This document shows, piece after piece, positions 54,807 through 63,314 of a stretch of 64,000 nt of DNA; the first letter of the stretch is position 1; each line of letters starts with the position of its first letter. The notes under the pieces are model-generated. The model saw only the letters and a program-made list of their open reading frames with translations. It did no database searches and was not told where the DNA came from. Position numbers and translations under genes: made by a program. The stretch comes from Paenarthrobacter histidinolovorans (GTDB taxonomy: Bacteria > Actinomycetota > Actinomycetes > Actinomycetales > Micrococcaceae): assembly GCF_014647595.1 (NCBI RefSeq), contig NZ_BMPM01000004.1:245763-309762 (forward strand), read 5' to 3'.

Positions 54807-56143
54807 GCTCCCACCAGCTGTTGCCCGCAAACCCGCAACACTCCTCCGGTGATCCCGCCGGCGGCGTCACTGGCGAGGAAGGCGATGGCCTCGGCTACGT
54901 CCTGTGGTTGGCCGCCTTGCTTCAGGGAGTTCAACCGCCGTGCTGCTTCGCGAATGGCCAACGGCATCTTGGCCGTCATCTCGGTTTCAATGAATCCGGG
55001 GGCGACGGCGTTGATGGTACCGCCGTACGGCTCCAGCAGGCCAGCGGTAGACCTGACCATACCGATCACGCCACCTTTGGATGCGCCGTAGTTGGTCTGG
55101 CCCCTGTTGCCGGCGATGCCGCTGGTGGAGGCCACTGAAACGATGCGCGGAGAAGTCCTGAAGTGCTCAGACGCCAGCAGGGCCTCGTTGATCCTCAGTT
55201 GCGCCGCGATGTTGACCGCGATCACCGACTCCCACCTGCCCTCGTCCATGTTGGCCAGGAGCTTGTCACGGGTGATGCCGGCGTTGTGCACCACGATATC
55301 CAGCCGGCCGTGGCGTTCCACCGCGTGGTCGATGATCCGGTGCCCGGCGTCGTCGCGGCTGATGTCAAGCTGGAGCGCGGTGCCCATGACCTCGTTGGCG
55401 ACAGCTGCCAGATGGTCGCCGGCGGCCGGAATGTCCACCAGCACCACTTTGGCGCCGTCGCGGTGCAGGGTGCGCGCAATGGCCGCACCGATTCCCCGGG
55501 CAGCTCCGGTAACAACGGCGACCTTGCCGGCCAGCGGCTTGTCGGAGTCCGCAGGGAGCTCCCCCGACGTTGAGGAGACCGTCAGGAACTGTCCGTCCAC
55601 ATACGCCGAGCGGCCCGAAAGGAAGAAGCGCAGGGCTCCCAGCGCGGACGGGCTGGTTGTTGCGAGGTCGTCGTCCAGGAGTATGCCGTTGGCAGTCGCT
55701 CCGGCCCGCAGCTCCTTGGCCAGGGACCTCAGGAGTCCGTCAATGCCTTGGCGGGCAGCCGCCGAGGCCGGTGAGGGTGCGGACTGGGAGGTCCGGGACA
55801 TCGTCACCACCCGGGCGTTCGGGGCGAGGTCCCGCAGGGATGCTGCTGCCTTAAGGACGGGTTTGCCAAGGTCCTGAGGGTGCTGCACGGCATCCAGCAC
55901 CAGGATGATGGCGCCCAGCTTTTCCTTGGGGAGCGCATTCCTGCGGACATCCAGGCCCCAGCCAAGCAGGGTGGTGGCGATGTCGTCGCTGCCGGCGCTG
56001 TCGCCGCTGACCAGGATGGGTCCGGTTATCAGCGGGGCTCCTGGTTGGTAGCGTCGAAGCTCCACCGGCTGTGGCAGTCCCAGTTTCCGGGCCAGGGTCT
56101 TGCCGGCTCCGTGGCTGACCAGCTGTGTGTATTTGTCCGTCAT
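54803..56143 (-). CDS. high-molecular-weight 3-oxoacyl-thioester reductase (FabG4-like SDR)
   Basis: 446 aa from an ATG with AGGGGG. The C-terminal 240 residues are a classical SDR (VTGAARGIGAAIART, catalytic YGASKG, VAPGFIETEM). The N-terminal 200 residues are a second, degenerate Rossmann domain (GPILVSGDSAGSDDIATTLLGWGLDVR), the mark of HMwFabG such as M. tuberculosis FabG4, an NADH-dependent beta-ketoacyl-CoA reductase. It overlaps the MaoC-like gene by 4 bases and lies 10 bases after the thiolase, suggesting one operon. Confidence 0.9.
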   Translation of the reverse strand: MTDKYTQLVSHGAGKTLARKLGLPQPVELRRYQPGAPLITGPILVSGDSAGSDDIATTLLGWGLDVRRNALPKEKLGAIILVLDAVQHPQDLGKPVLKAAASLRDLAPNARVVTMSRTSQSAPSPASAAARQGIDGLLRSLAKELRAGATANGILLDDDLATTSPSALGALRFFLSGRSAYVDGQFLTVSSTSGELPADSDKPLAGKVAVVTGAARGIGAAIARTLHRDGAKVVLVDIPAAGDHLAAVANEVMGTALQLDISRDDAGHRIIDHAVERHGRLDIVVHNAGITRDKLLANMDEGRWESVIAVNIAAQLRINEALLASEHFRTSPRIVSVASTSGIAGNRGQTNYGASKGGVIGMVRSTAGLLEPYGGTINAVAPGFIETEMTAKMPLAIREAARRLNSLKQGGQPQDVAEAIAFLASDAAGGITGGVLRVCGQQLVGA

Positions 56144-56153
56144 CGAGTTCCCC

Positions 56154-57506
56154 CTAGGCTGCTTCCAGAATCGCGACGACACCCTGGCCGCCTGCGGCAC
56201 ATACTGAGATCAGGCCGCGTGCAGGACGCCCGTCCACAGTCCCCTTGCCGTGCAGCATCTTTGCCAGGGACGCAACGATTCGGCCGCCGGTAGCGGCGAA
56301 GGGATGCCCTGCGGCCAGGGAGGAGCCATTGACGTTGAGCTTGGCGCGGTCCACCTTCCCCAGGGCGCCGTCAAGGCCGAGACGCGTCCGGCCGAACTCT
56401 TCGTCTTCCCAGGCAGCCAGGGTGCTCAAGACGGTCCCGGCGAAGGCCTCATGGATTTCGAAGAAGTCAATGTCCTCGAACGTCAAGCCATGGCGGGCGA
56501 GCAAGCGGGGAACAGCGAAGACCGGAGCCATCAGGAGCCCGTCCTTGCCATGCACGAAATCGACGGCGGCCGCCTCGCCGTCCAGGACGGTGGCGAGCTT
56601 GGGCAGCTTGTGTTGGTCGGCCCATTCTTCGGTCGCCAGAAGGACCGTTGAGGCGCCATCGGTCAGCGGCGTGGAGTTGCCGGCGGTCATTGTTGCCTCG
56701 GACCCAAGGGTCTTGCCAAACACGGGTTTCAGCGTTGAGAGCTTCTCAAGCGTGGTGTCCGGGCGGAGGTTGGAGTCACGGCTGAGCCCGCGGTAGGGGG
56801 TGATGAGGTCATCGAAGAAGCCACGCTCATAAGCTGCCGCGAGATTGCGATGGCTGTTGAAGGCCAGTTCGTCCTGCGCTTCGCGGCTGATGTTCCACTG
56901 GGCTGTGGTCAGGGCCTGGTGTTCACCCATCGACAGGCCTGTGCGGGGCTCTCCGGTATTGGGGGCATCCGGGGCCAGGTCCTTGGGGCGGATGCGGCCG
57001 ATGATTTTCAGCTTCTGCACCGGAGTCTTGGCCCGGTTGAGGTCCAGCAGGATCTCCCTGAGGCCTTCGCTGACGGCGATGGGCGCATCGGACGCCGAGT
57101 CGACGCCACCGGCAATGCCGGACTCTATCTGCCCCAGCTTGATCTTGTTCGACAACCCAAGCACGGTCTCCAGGCCGGTCGCGCACGCCTGCTGGAGGTC
57201 GTAAGCGGGGGTTTCCGGTGACAGGGCCGAACCAAGCACGGCTTCGCGGGTGAGGTTGAAGTCCCGCGAATGCTTGAGCACTGCCCCGGCTGCCACTTCG
57301 CCGATGCGTTCGTCCTGCAGTCCGAAGCGTGCGATCAACCCTTCAAGTGCTGCTGTGAGCATGTCCTGGTTGGAGGACTTCACGTAGGCTCCGCCGGTGC
57401 GGGCGAACGGGATGCGGTTGCCGCCCACAATGAAGGCCCGGCGCGTTGCCGGGGGTGTTGCGGTGCGCTCAGGGTTTTCGCCCGTGGTCACGTCTGCTGC
57501 AGCCAT
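56154..57506 (-). CDS. acetyl-CoA acetyltransferase/3-ketoacyl-CoA thiolase (FadA2-like)
   Basis: 450 aa. It shows the nucleophile-cysteine segment QQACATGLETV (about 103), the His region NVNGSSLAAGHPFAATGGRIVASL and the C-terminal CAAGGQG with the second Cys. The N-terminal 25 residues are a polar extension. It cleaves or forms 3-ketoacyl-CoA. An AAGGAG site precedes the ATG. It is divergent from the TetR gene, and the shared 60-bp gap contains the palindromic operator. Confidence 0.94.
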   Translation of the reverse strand: MAAADVTTGENPERTATPPATRRAFIVGGNRIPFARTGGAYVKSSNQDMLTAALEGLIARFGLQDERIGEVAAGAVLKHSRDFNLTREAVLGSALSPETPAYDLQQACATGLETVLGLSNKIKLGQIESGIAGGVDSASDAPIAVSEGLREILLDLNRAKTPVQKLKIIGRIRPKDLAPDAPNTGEPRTGLSMGEHQALTTAQWNISREAQDELAFNSHRNLAAAYERGFFDDLITPYRGLSRDSNLRPDTTLEKLSTLKPVFGKTLGSEATMTAGNSTPLTDGASTVLLATEEWADQHKLPKLATVLDGEAAAVDFVHGKDGLLMAPVFAVPRLLARHGLTFEDIDFFEIHEAFAGTVLSTLAAWEDEEFGRTRLGLDGALGKVDRAKLNVNGSSLAAGHPFAATGGRIVASLAKMLHGKGTVDGRPARGLISVCAAGGQGVVAILEAA

Positions 57507-57536
57507 GCTTGTCTCCTTCGATCAACGCCAGTTACT

Positions 57537-57567
57537 GATACCCAGCGTACCTGATACGCTGGGTATC
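57537..57567. promoter_or_regulatory. 31-bp palindromic operator between thiolase and tetR
   Basis: 13-bp arms GATACCCAGCGTA (57537-57549) and TACGCTGGGTATC (57555-57567) around CCTGA match perfectly. The right arm ends at the base before the tetR GTG. Its position would let the TetR dimer block its own leaderless promoter and the thiolase promoter. Confidence 0.85.
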
Positions 57568-58269
57568 GTGAACAGCCAACGCCAGGAATTCCCCACCGCC
57601 ACCGAGGCTCCCCCGGGAGAGGCCCCCTCCGCCGTGGACGGCAGGGCCGCGCGATGGCAATCCCACCGTGAGGAACGGCGTCGCGAACTCATCAAGGCCG
57701 CACGCAGGGCCGTCCACCGGCTGGGAAGCGATGCCTCCATGGAGGACATCGCCGGCGCGGCGGGTACTTCCAAATCCGTGTTTTACCGCTATTTCGGTGA
57801 CAAGGCCGGACTGCAGCAAGCCATGGGTGAAGTAGTCCTGGGCCAAATGCAGCGCCGGATGAAGGAAGCTGCCCAACTGGCCCAAACCCCCCGCGAGGGA
57901 CTGTATGCGATGGTTTCGGCCTACCTGCAGATGGCTGAGTCCAGCCCGAATGTCTACGCCTTCATTACCCGCCTGACTCCCGGCGAAGCCTCGGCGCAAG
58001 ACGCGATCGCGGCATCGGGCGCCCTGGGCAACTTCTTTGAGCAGATCACGGAGATGATCGCCACCCCCATGCGTGAGCACCTCGGTGAGGAAAAGGAAGC
58101 GGTGATCGGGTACTGGCCTACTGCCGCGATCGGACTCGTGCGAAACGCCGGAGAGATGTGGTTGGGCAGCCCCGCAGGCGCCGGCAAGCCCGATCAGGCG
58201 GCCATGGCCGGGCAGATTACTGACTGGCTTTGCCTCGGCATCGCGCCGCAGCTCAAGACCACCACGTGA
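57568..58269 (+). CDS. TetR-family transcriptional regulator
   Basis: 233 aa from the GTG at 57568. After a 30-residue polar start comes the HTH (about 34-75: RRELIKAARRAVHRLGSDASMEDIAGAAGTSKSVFYRYFGDKAGLQQAM), then a ligand domain of about 150 residues with the pattern of fatty-acid regulators. Its start directly abuts the palindrome and lies 7 bases after TACGCT, so it is expected to be leaderless and autoregulated. It probably controls the fatty-acid genes on both sides, with an acyl-CoA or fatty acid as effector. This is inferred from position. Confidence 0.92.
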   Translation: MNSQRQEFPTATEAPPGEAPSAVDGRAARWQSHREERRRELIKAARRAVHRLGSDASMEDIAGAAGTSKSVFYRYFGDKAGLQQAMGEVVLGQMQRRMKEAAQLAQTPREGLYAMVSAYLQMAESSPNVYAFITRLTPGEASAQDAIAASGALGNFFEQITEMIATPMREHLGEEKEAVIGYWPTAAIGLVRNAGEMWLGSPAGAGKPDQAAMAGQITDWLCLGIAPQLKTTT

Positions 58270-58316
58270 CACCAGCAAATGACTCATCAGTTATCGGAAC
58301 CAAAGAAGGAAACAAC

Positions 58317-60413
58317 ATGACTGAAGTAGTGGACCGGGCCTCATCGGCCAACAAGCCGGCAGGCCGCGACGACGCCACTGCCGCCGAACCCGTGGTCGAT
58401 GTCGCGGCGCTCGGCGAGCAACTCCTGGGTAAATGGGCCCACATCCGGCATCAGGCCCGTGAAGTGGCGGGCAACCCCGCCGTGCAGAAAATCGAGGGAC
58501 TCCACCACACGGAGCACCGCGCCCGCGTCTTCGAGCAGCTGAAGTTCCTGGTGGACAACAATGCTGTCCACCGCGCCTTCCCCACGCGTCTGGGCGGCTC
58601 TGACGACCACGGCGGCAACATCGCCGGCTTCGAGGAACTGGTCACCGCCGACCCCTCGCTGCAGATCAAAGCCGGCGTGCAATGGGGCCTCTTCGGCTCT
58701 GCCGTCATGCACCTTGGCACCTCCGAACACCACGACGCATGGCTTCCCGGCATCATGAGCCTGGACATTCCCGGCTGCTTTGCCATGACGGAGACCGGCC
58801 ACGGCTCTGACGTTGCCAGCATCGCCACTACGGCCACCTACGATGACAGCACCCAGGAGTTCGTCATCAATACCCCCTTCCGCGCCGCCTGGAAGGACTA
58901 CATCGGCAACGCGGCCAATGACGGCCTGGCAGCAGTGGTGTTTGCCCAGTTGATCACCCGGAACGTCAACCATGGCGTCCACGCTTTCTATGTGGAACTC
59001 CGGGATCCTGCCACCAAGGAGTTCCTGCCGGGCATTGGCGGCGAGGACGACGGCATCAAGGGCGGCTTGAACGGCATCGACAACGGGCGCCTCCATTTCA
59101 CCGATGTCCGGATCCCCCGCACCAACCTCCTGAACCGTTACGGCGACGTCGCCGTTGACGGCACCTACACCTCCACGATTGCCAGCCCCGGCCGCCGTTT
59201 CTTCACCATGCTGGGAACCCTGGTCCAGGGGCGCGTGTCCCTCGATGGTGCGGCCGTGGCCGCCAGCAAGGTAGCTCTCAAGACGGCCATCCAGTACGCC
59301 ACCGAGCGTAGGCAGTTCAACGCTTCCTCCGCCACGGATGAAGAAGTGCTGCTGGACTATCAGCGGCACCAGCGCCGGCTCTTCACGCGATTGGCCACTA
59401 CATATGCGGCCAGCTTTGCGCATGAGCAGTTGCTCCAGAAGTTCGATGACGTGTTTTCCGGCGCCCACGACACCGACGCTGACCGGCAGGACCTGGAGAC
59501 GCTGGCAGCAGCGCTTAAACCGCTGAGCACCTGGCACGCCCTGGACACGCTGCAGGAATGCCGTGAAGCATGTGGCGGCGCGGGTTTCCTGATCGAGAAC
59601 CGCTTTGCCTCACTGCGTGCGGACCTCGACGTGTATGTAACGTTCGAAGGCGACAACACGGTCCTGCTCCAGTTGGTAGCCAAGCGGCTCCTGGCCGATT
59701 ACGCGAAGGAATTCCGCAGCGCCGACTTTGGTGTGCTGGCCCGCTACGTCGTGGACCAGGCTGCGGGTGTCGCCCTGCACCGGACAGGCCTGCGGCAGGT
59801 GGCCCAGTTCGTGGCCGACACTGGCTCTGTACAGAAAGCCGCCTTGGCCTTGCGCGACGAAGAAGGTCAACGGACTCTGCTCGCGGACCGCGTCCAGTCC
59901 ATGGTTGCCGAGGTCGGTGCGGCGTTGAAGGGGGCCAACAAACTCCCCCAGCACCAGGCGGCTGCGCTTTTCAACCAGCATCAGAATGAATTGATCGAAG
60001 CAGCGCAGGCGCATGCGGAACTCCTCCAATGGGAGGCCTTCACCGAGGCCCTCGCCCAGGCCCCGGACGAGGGAACCAAGCGGGTGCTGACGTGGTTGCG
60101 CGATCTCTTTGGCCTGTCCCTCATTGAGAAGCATCTTTCCTGGTACCTCATGAACGGCCGGCTCTCCATGCAGCGTGGCCGGACGGTGGGTACCTACATC
60201 AACCGGCTCCTGGTCAAGATCCGCCCGCACGCGGTGGACCTCGTTGATGCCTTTGGTTATGGCCCCGAGCATCTCCGCGCCCGGATCGCCAGCGGCGCCG
60301 AAGCGGAACGCCAGGACGAGGCACGCCTTCATTTCCGCCAATTGCGGGCCAGCGGGAGCGCGCCAACAGACGAGAAGGCCCTGCTGGCGCTGAAGGCGGC
60401 AAAGTCGCGCTAG
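58317..60413 (+). CDS. acyl-CoA oxidase/dehydrogenase (ACOX-like flavoenzyme)
   Basis: 698 aa from an ATG with an AGAAGGAA site. It is longer than typical acyl-CoA dehydrogenases and fits the acyl-CoA oxidase layout: FAD-binding domain with CFAMTETGHGSDVASIATTATYDDSTQEFVINTP (about 155-190), QLITRNVNHGVHAFYVELRD, the helical domain with CGGAGFLIENRFASLRADLDVYVTFEGDNTVLLQLVAKRLL, in which the Glu of TFEGDN is the expected catalytic base, and a C-terminal ACOX-like domain (about 500-698). It oxidises acyl-CoA to 2-enoyl-CoA. Oxidase versus dehydrogenase use of oxygen is not decided by sequence. Confidence 0.9.
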   Translation: MTEVVDRASSANKPAGRDDATAAEPVVDVAALGEQLLGKWAHIRHQAREVAGNPAVQKIEGLHHTEHRARVFEQLKFLVDNNAVHRAFPTRLGGSDDHGGNIAGFEELVTADPSLQIKAGVQWGLFGSAVMHLGTSEHHDAWLPGIMSLDIPGCFAMTETGHGSDVASIATTATYDDSTQEFVINTPFRAAWKDYIGNAANDGLAAVVFAQLITRNVNHGVHAFYVELRDPATKEFLPGIGGEDDGIKGGLNGIDNGRLHFTDVRIPRTNLLNRYGDVAVDGTYTSTIASPGRRFFTMLGTLVQGRVSLDGAAVAASKVALKTAIQYATERRQFNASSATDEEVLLDYQRHQRRLFTRLATTYAASFAHEQLLQKFDDVFSGAHDTDADRQDLETLAAALKPLSTWHALDTLQECREACGGAGFLIENRFASLRADLDVYVTFEGDNTVLLQLVAKRLLADYAKEFRSADFGVLARYVVDQAAGVALHRTGLRQVAQFVADTGSVQKAALALRDEEGQRTLLADRVQSMVAEVGAALKGANKLPQHQAAALFNQHQNELIEAAQAHAELLQWEAFTEALAQAPDEGTKRVLTWLRDLFGLSLIEKHLSWYLMNGRLSMQRGRTVGTYINRLLVKIRPHAVDLVDAFGYGPEHLRARIASGAEAERQDEARLHFRQLRASGSAPTDEKALLALKAAKSR

Positions 60414-60459
60414 CAGTGTTCCTGGACCGTTCGGTGAACAGTCAGGGAATTTAAAACCG

Positions 60460-60497
60460 CGACGGCGCCGTCCCCACCAAAGGGGGCGGCGCCGTCG
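60460..60497. terminator. bidirectional terminator between the acyl-CoA oxidase gene and glgA
   Basis: A 16-bp stem (60460-60475 and 60482-60497) with one G-T pair around ACCAAA, in the gap between two convergent genes. Confidence 0.85.
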
Positions 60498-60538
60498 TCG
60501 TTTGGCGTGCTGTTGGGACGTACCCGTGGACCTTTGCC

Positions 60539-61735
60539 TCAGCGCAGGACCGAGCGGTAGACCTCGAGGGTTGTCTGTGTGATGGACTCCCAGGAGAAGT
60601 GCTCCTCGGCACGTCGCCGTCCGGCGATGCCCATCTCCCGGGCGCGCGCGGGATCCGAGACCACCTGGTTCAGGGCGGCAGCGAAATCACTGACGAACTT
60701 CCCAGGGTCCAGCGGCGTGCCGGTGCCGTCGGTGACCTGCTCCAAGGGAACCAGCAGGCCGGTTTCGCCATGCTGGACCACCTCCGGGATGCCTCCGGTG
60801 GCGCTGGCCACTACGGCCGCGCCGCAGGCCATCGCTTCGAGGTTCACGATGCCCAGGGGCTCGTAAATGGAGGGGCAAGCAAAGGCCGTGGCATGGCTCA
60901 GGACCTGGATCAGTTCCCTGCGCGGGAGCATCCGCTCGATAAGGACCACACCCTGACGCTTGGTCTGCAGCTCTTCGATGAGGCGTGCCGTTTCAGCGGC
61001 AAGCTCGGGGGTGTCGGCCGCACCGAGGCACAGCACCAGCTGGACATCGTCCGGAAGGCTCGACGCCGCGCGAAGCAGGTACGGAACGCCTTTTTGCCGG
61101 GTGTTTCGGCCAACGAACACCACGCTGGGCTTGGCAGGATCAATGCCCAACGCCCGGATTGCATCGTCTTCTTCGTCGCGCTCCCACAGCGAGACATCAA
61201 TGCCGTTGTGGACCACGCGGACCTTGTCCGGATCAACGTCGGGATAGCTTCGGAGGATGTCCTGGCGCATGCCGTCCGAGACGGCGATGATGGCGGCGGC
61301 AGCTTCATAGGCTGTTTTCTCCACCCATGACGACAACGCATATCCGCCGCCCAGCTGCTCGGCTTTCCATGGGCGCAGGGGTTCCAGGCTGTGGGCACTG
61401 AGTACATGGGGTATGCCGTGCAGCAGTGAAGCCAGGTGCCCGGCCATGTTGGCGTACCAGGTGTGCGAGTGGACAAGGTCCGCTCCCGCAATGTCCGGAA
61501 CGATCCTGAGATCAACGCCCAGGGTCTGCAGCGCAGCATTGGCGCCGCCGAGGTCTTCGGGGGTGGCGTAGGAAGCCACGGTGGCTCCGTGATAGTCGGC
61601 TTCACGGGGCGCGCCGAACGCCCTGACATGAAGGTCGACGTGCTTCGCCAGCACCCGGCTGAGCTCGGCAACGTGGACACCGGCACCGCCATAAATTTCC
61701 GGAGGGAATTCTTTAGTCACAATGTCTATTCGCAC
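60539..61735 (-). CDS. glgA: glycogen synthase GlgA (actinobacterial GT4 type)
   Basis: 398 aa from the GTG at 61735. It is a retaining GT-B enzyme: KEFPPEIYGGAGVHVAELSRVL at the start, HSHTWYANMAGHLA, VFVGRNTRQKGVPYLL and the donor motif CPSIYEPLGIVNLEAMACGAAVVAS (E-x7-E). This short form is the actinobacterial GlgA/GlgM; in mycobacteria the enzyme (GlgM) makes maltose 1-phosphate from ADP-glucose, so this may be the product here rather than a linear glucan. A TTG at 61744 would extend it by 3 codons; GTG fits the leaderless -10 TACGTT 7 bases upstream. Confidence 0.9.
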   Translation of the reverse strand: MRIDIVTKEFPPEIYGGAGVHVAELSRVLAKHVDLHVRAFGAPREADYHGATVASYATPEDLGGANAALQTLGVDLRIVPDIAGADLVHSHTWYANMAGHLASLLHGIPHVLSAHSLEPLRPWKAEQLGGGYALSSWVEKTAYEAAAAIIAVSDGMRQDILRSYPDVDPDKVRVVHNGIDVSLWERDEEDDAIRALGIDPAKPSVVFVGRNTRQKGVPYLLRAASSLPDDVQLVLCLGAADTPELAAETARLIEELQTKRQGVVLIERMLPRRELIQVLSHATAFACPSIYEPLGIVNLEAMACGAAVVASATGGIPEVVQHGETGLLVPLEQVTDGTGTPLDPGKFVSDFAAALNQVVSDPARAREMGIAGRRRAEEHFSWESITQTTLEVYRSVLR

Positions 61736-61748
61736 GCTAACCAACGTA
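61736..61748 (-). promoter_or_regulatory. -10 element of a leaderless glgA promoter
   Basis: TACGTT (minus strand 61743-61748) is 7 bases before the GTG at 61735. Confidence 0.45.
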
Positions 61749-61769
61749 GTCGTTCCGGCGTATGTGTTC

Positions 61770-61798
61770 TAGTGTGAAAGAGTCCGGAAAATCGGACT
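61770..61798 (+). promoter_or_regulatory. glgC promoter -10 and 5'-end hairpin
   Basis: TAGTGT (61770-61775) would start transcription at about 61782, immediately in a hairpin (AGTCCG 61781-61786 with CGGACT 61793-61798) followed by TTTTGGGGG. The hairpin-plus-T layout resembles an attenuator or 5' stabiliser. Confidence 0.4.
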
Positions 61799-61834
61799 TT
61801 TGGGGGATACGAAGACGTACGGGGAGCTGTGACC

Positions 61835-63241
61835 ATGGCGTTGAAGAAAGTTTTGGCAATCGTATTGGCGGGCGGCGAAGGCAACCGACTCATGCCGCTG
61901 ACGGCGGATCGGGCCAAGCCGGCCGTTCCGTTTGCTGGCGGCTACAGGTTAATTGACTTTGCGCTGTCCAATCTCGTTAATTCGGGATATTTGAAAATCG
62001 TGGTTCTTACGCAGTACAAATCACACAGTCTTGACCGGCACATCTCGGAAACGTGGCGCATGTCCACGCAGCTGGGCCGGTACGTGGCTTCTGTTCCAGC
62101 GCAGCAGCGCGTGGGCAAGAGCTGGTTCCTTGGCAGTGCCAATGCCATCTACCAATCACTGAACCTCATCCATGATGACGCCCCGGACATCGTGGTAGTG
62201 GTCGGCGCAGACCACGTTTACCGGATGGACTTCTCCCAGATGGTGGAGCAGCACATCGCAAGCGGCGCGAAGGCCACCGTTGCTGCAGTACGCCAACCAC
62301 TGAACATGGCCAACCAGTTCGGCGTCATCGAAGTGGACCAGAACGATCCGCAGAAGATCGCCGCCTTCGTGGAGAAGCCTGCCAGCACCCCCGGGCTGGC
62401 AGCTGATCCTTCGCAGTTCCTGGCTTCCATGGGCAACTACGTCTTCAATGCCGACGCCTTGGTTGAGGCGCTGCATGTTGACGCTGAGCGCCTGGACACC
62501 AAACATGACATGGGTGGCGACATCATTCCCTACTTCGTCGACCAGGGCGAAGCAGGCGTGTACGACTTCACGCTGAACGACATCCCGGGCGCCACTGACC
62601 GTGACCGCACCTACTGGCGTGATGTGGGTACCATCGATTCGTTCTATGACGCCCACATGGACCTGATCTCCCCCGTCCCGGTGTTCAACCTGTACAACTC
62701 CGAGTGGCCGATCTACACCCGCCAGAGCATCTCTCCGCCGGCAAAGTTCGTCCGTGGCGGGAACAACACCGTGGGCACGGCCCTGGATTCCATCGTTGCC
62801 AGCGGCGTTGTCATTTCCGGCGGAATCGTGGAAGGCTCCGTCCTGTCCAACGACGCCTACGTTGCAGCAGGCAGCCGCGTCCAGGACTCGGTGTTGATGG
62901 ACAAGGTTTACGTCGGTGAAGGGGCCGTCATCAAGCGGGCCATCCTGGACAAGAACGTCAAGGTGCCTGCCGGTGCAGCCATTGGGCTTGACCCTGCCTT
63001 GGACAAAGCCCGCGGGTACAAAGTCACCGAATCCGGTATCACCGTCCTTGCCAAGGGCCAGATTGTTCCCGAGCCCGGTGAGGCTGAACTCGAATTGTCA
63101 GCCCGACATCGGCGTGCGCTTCCGGAGGCCGTCAAAGCGGCCACCCACCACGACCCCGACATCCGCGACTCCGCCGAGAAGGTGGCCGCAGGGATCCAGT
63201 CCCGCGTGGCCGGGCCGGCATCGCAGGGCGCCGTGAACTAG
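61835..63241 (+). CDS. glgC: glucose-1-phosphate adenylyltransferase GlgC
   Basis: 468 aa from the ATG at 61835 (a GTG at 61829 is also possible; GGGGAG lies 8 bases before the ATG). It makes ADP-glucose for glycogen and for GlgA/GlgM. The nucleotidyltransferase N-terminus has [23 protein letters not shown] (about 12-34), [21 protein letters not shown] and EKPAST. The C-terminal beta-helix (about 315-410) has hexapeptide-like repeats. It is longer than most bacterial GlgC because of a charged C-terminal tail (about 410-468). Divergent from glgA. Confidence 0.95.
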   Translation: MALKKVLAIVLAGGEGNRLMPLTADRAKPAVPFAGGYRLIDFALSNLVNSGYLKIVVLTQYKSHSLDRHISETWRMSTQLGRYVASVPAQQRVGKSWFLGSANAIYQSLNLIHDDAPDIVVVVGADHVYRMDFSQMVEQHIASGAKATVAAVRQPLNMANQFGVIEVDQNDPQKIAAFVEKPASTPGLAADPSQFLASMGNYVFNADALVEALHVDAERLDTKHDMGGDIIPYFVDQGEAGVYDFTLNDIPGATDRDRTYWRDVGTIDSFYDAHMDLISPVPVFNLYNSEWPIYTRQSISPPAKFVRGGNNTVGTALDSIVASGVVISGGIVEGSVLSNDAYVAAGSRVQDSVLMDKVYVGEGAVIKRAILDKNVKVPAGAAIGLDPALDKARGYKVTESGITVLAKGQIVPEPGEAELELSARHRRALPEAVKAATHHDPDIRDSAEKVAAGIQSRVAGPASQGAVN

Positions 63242-63301
63242 GCTGCGGCCATCCCGCTGACCCGGACAGAACCCGAGGCAGGCCGGACACTCCCAAGGCT
63301 G

Positions 63302-63314
63302 TAAAATCAGGTCA
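63302..63314 (+). promoter_or_regulatory. -10 element of a leaderless promoter for the terminal SDR gene
   Basis: TAAAAT (63302-63307) is 7 bases before the ATG at 63315. Confidence 0.5.
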
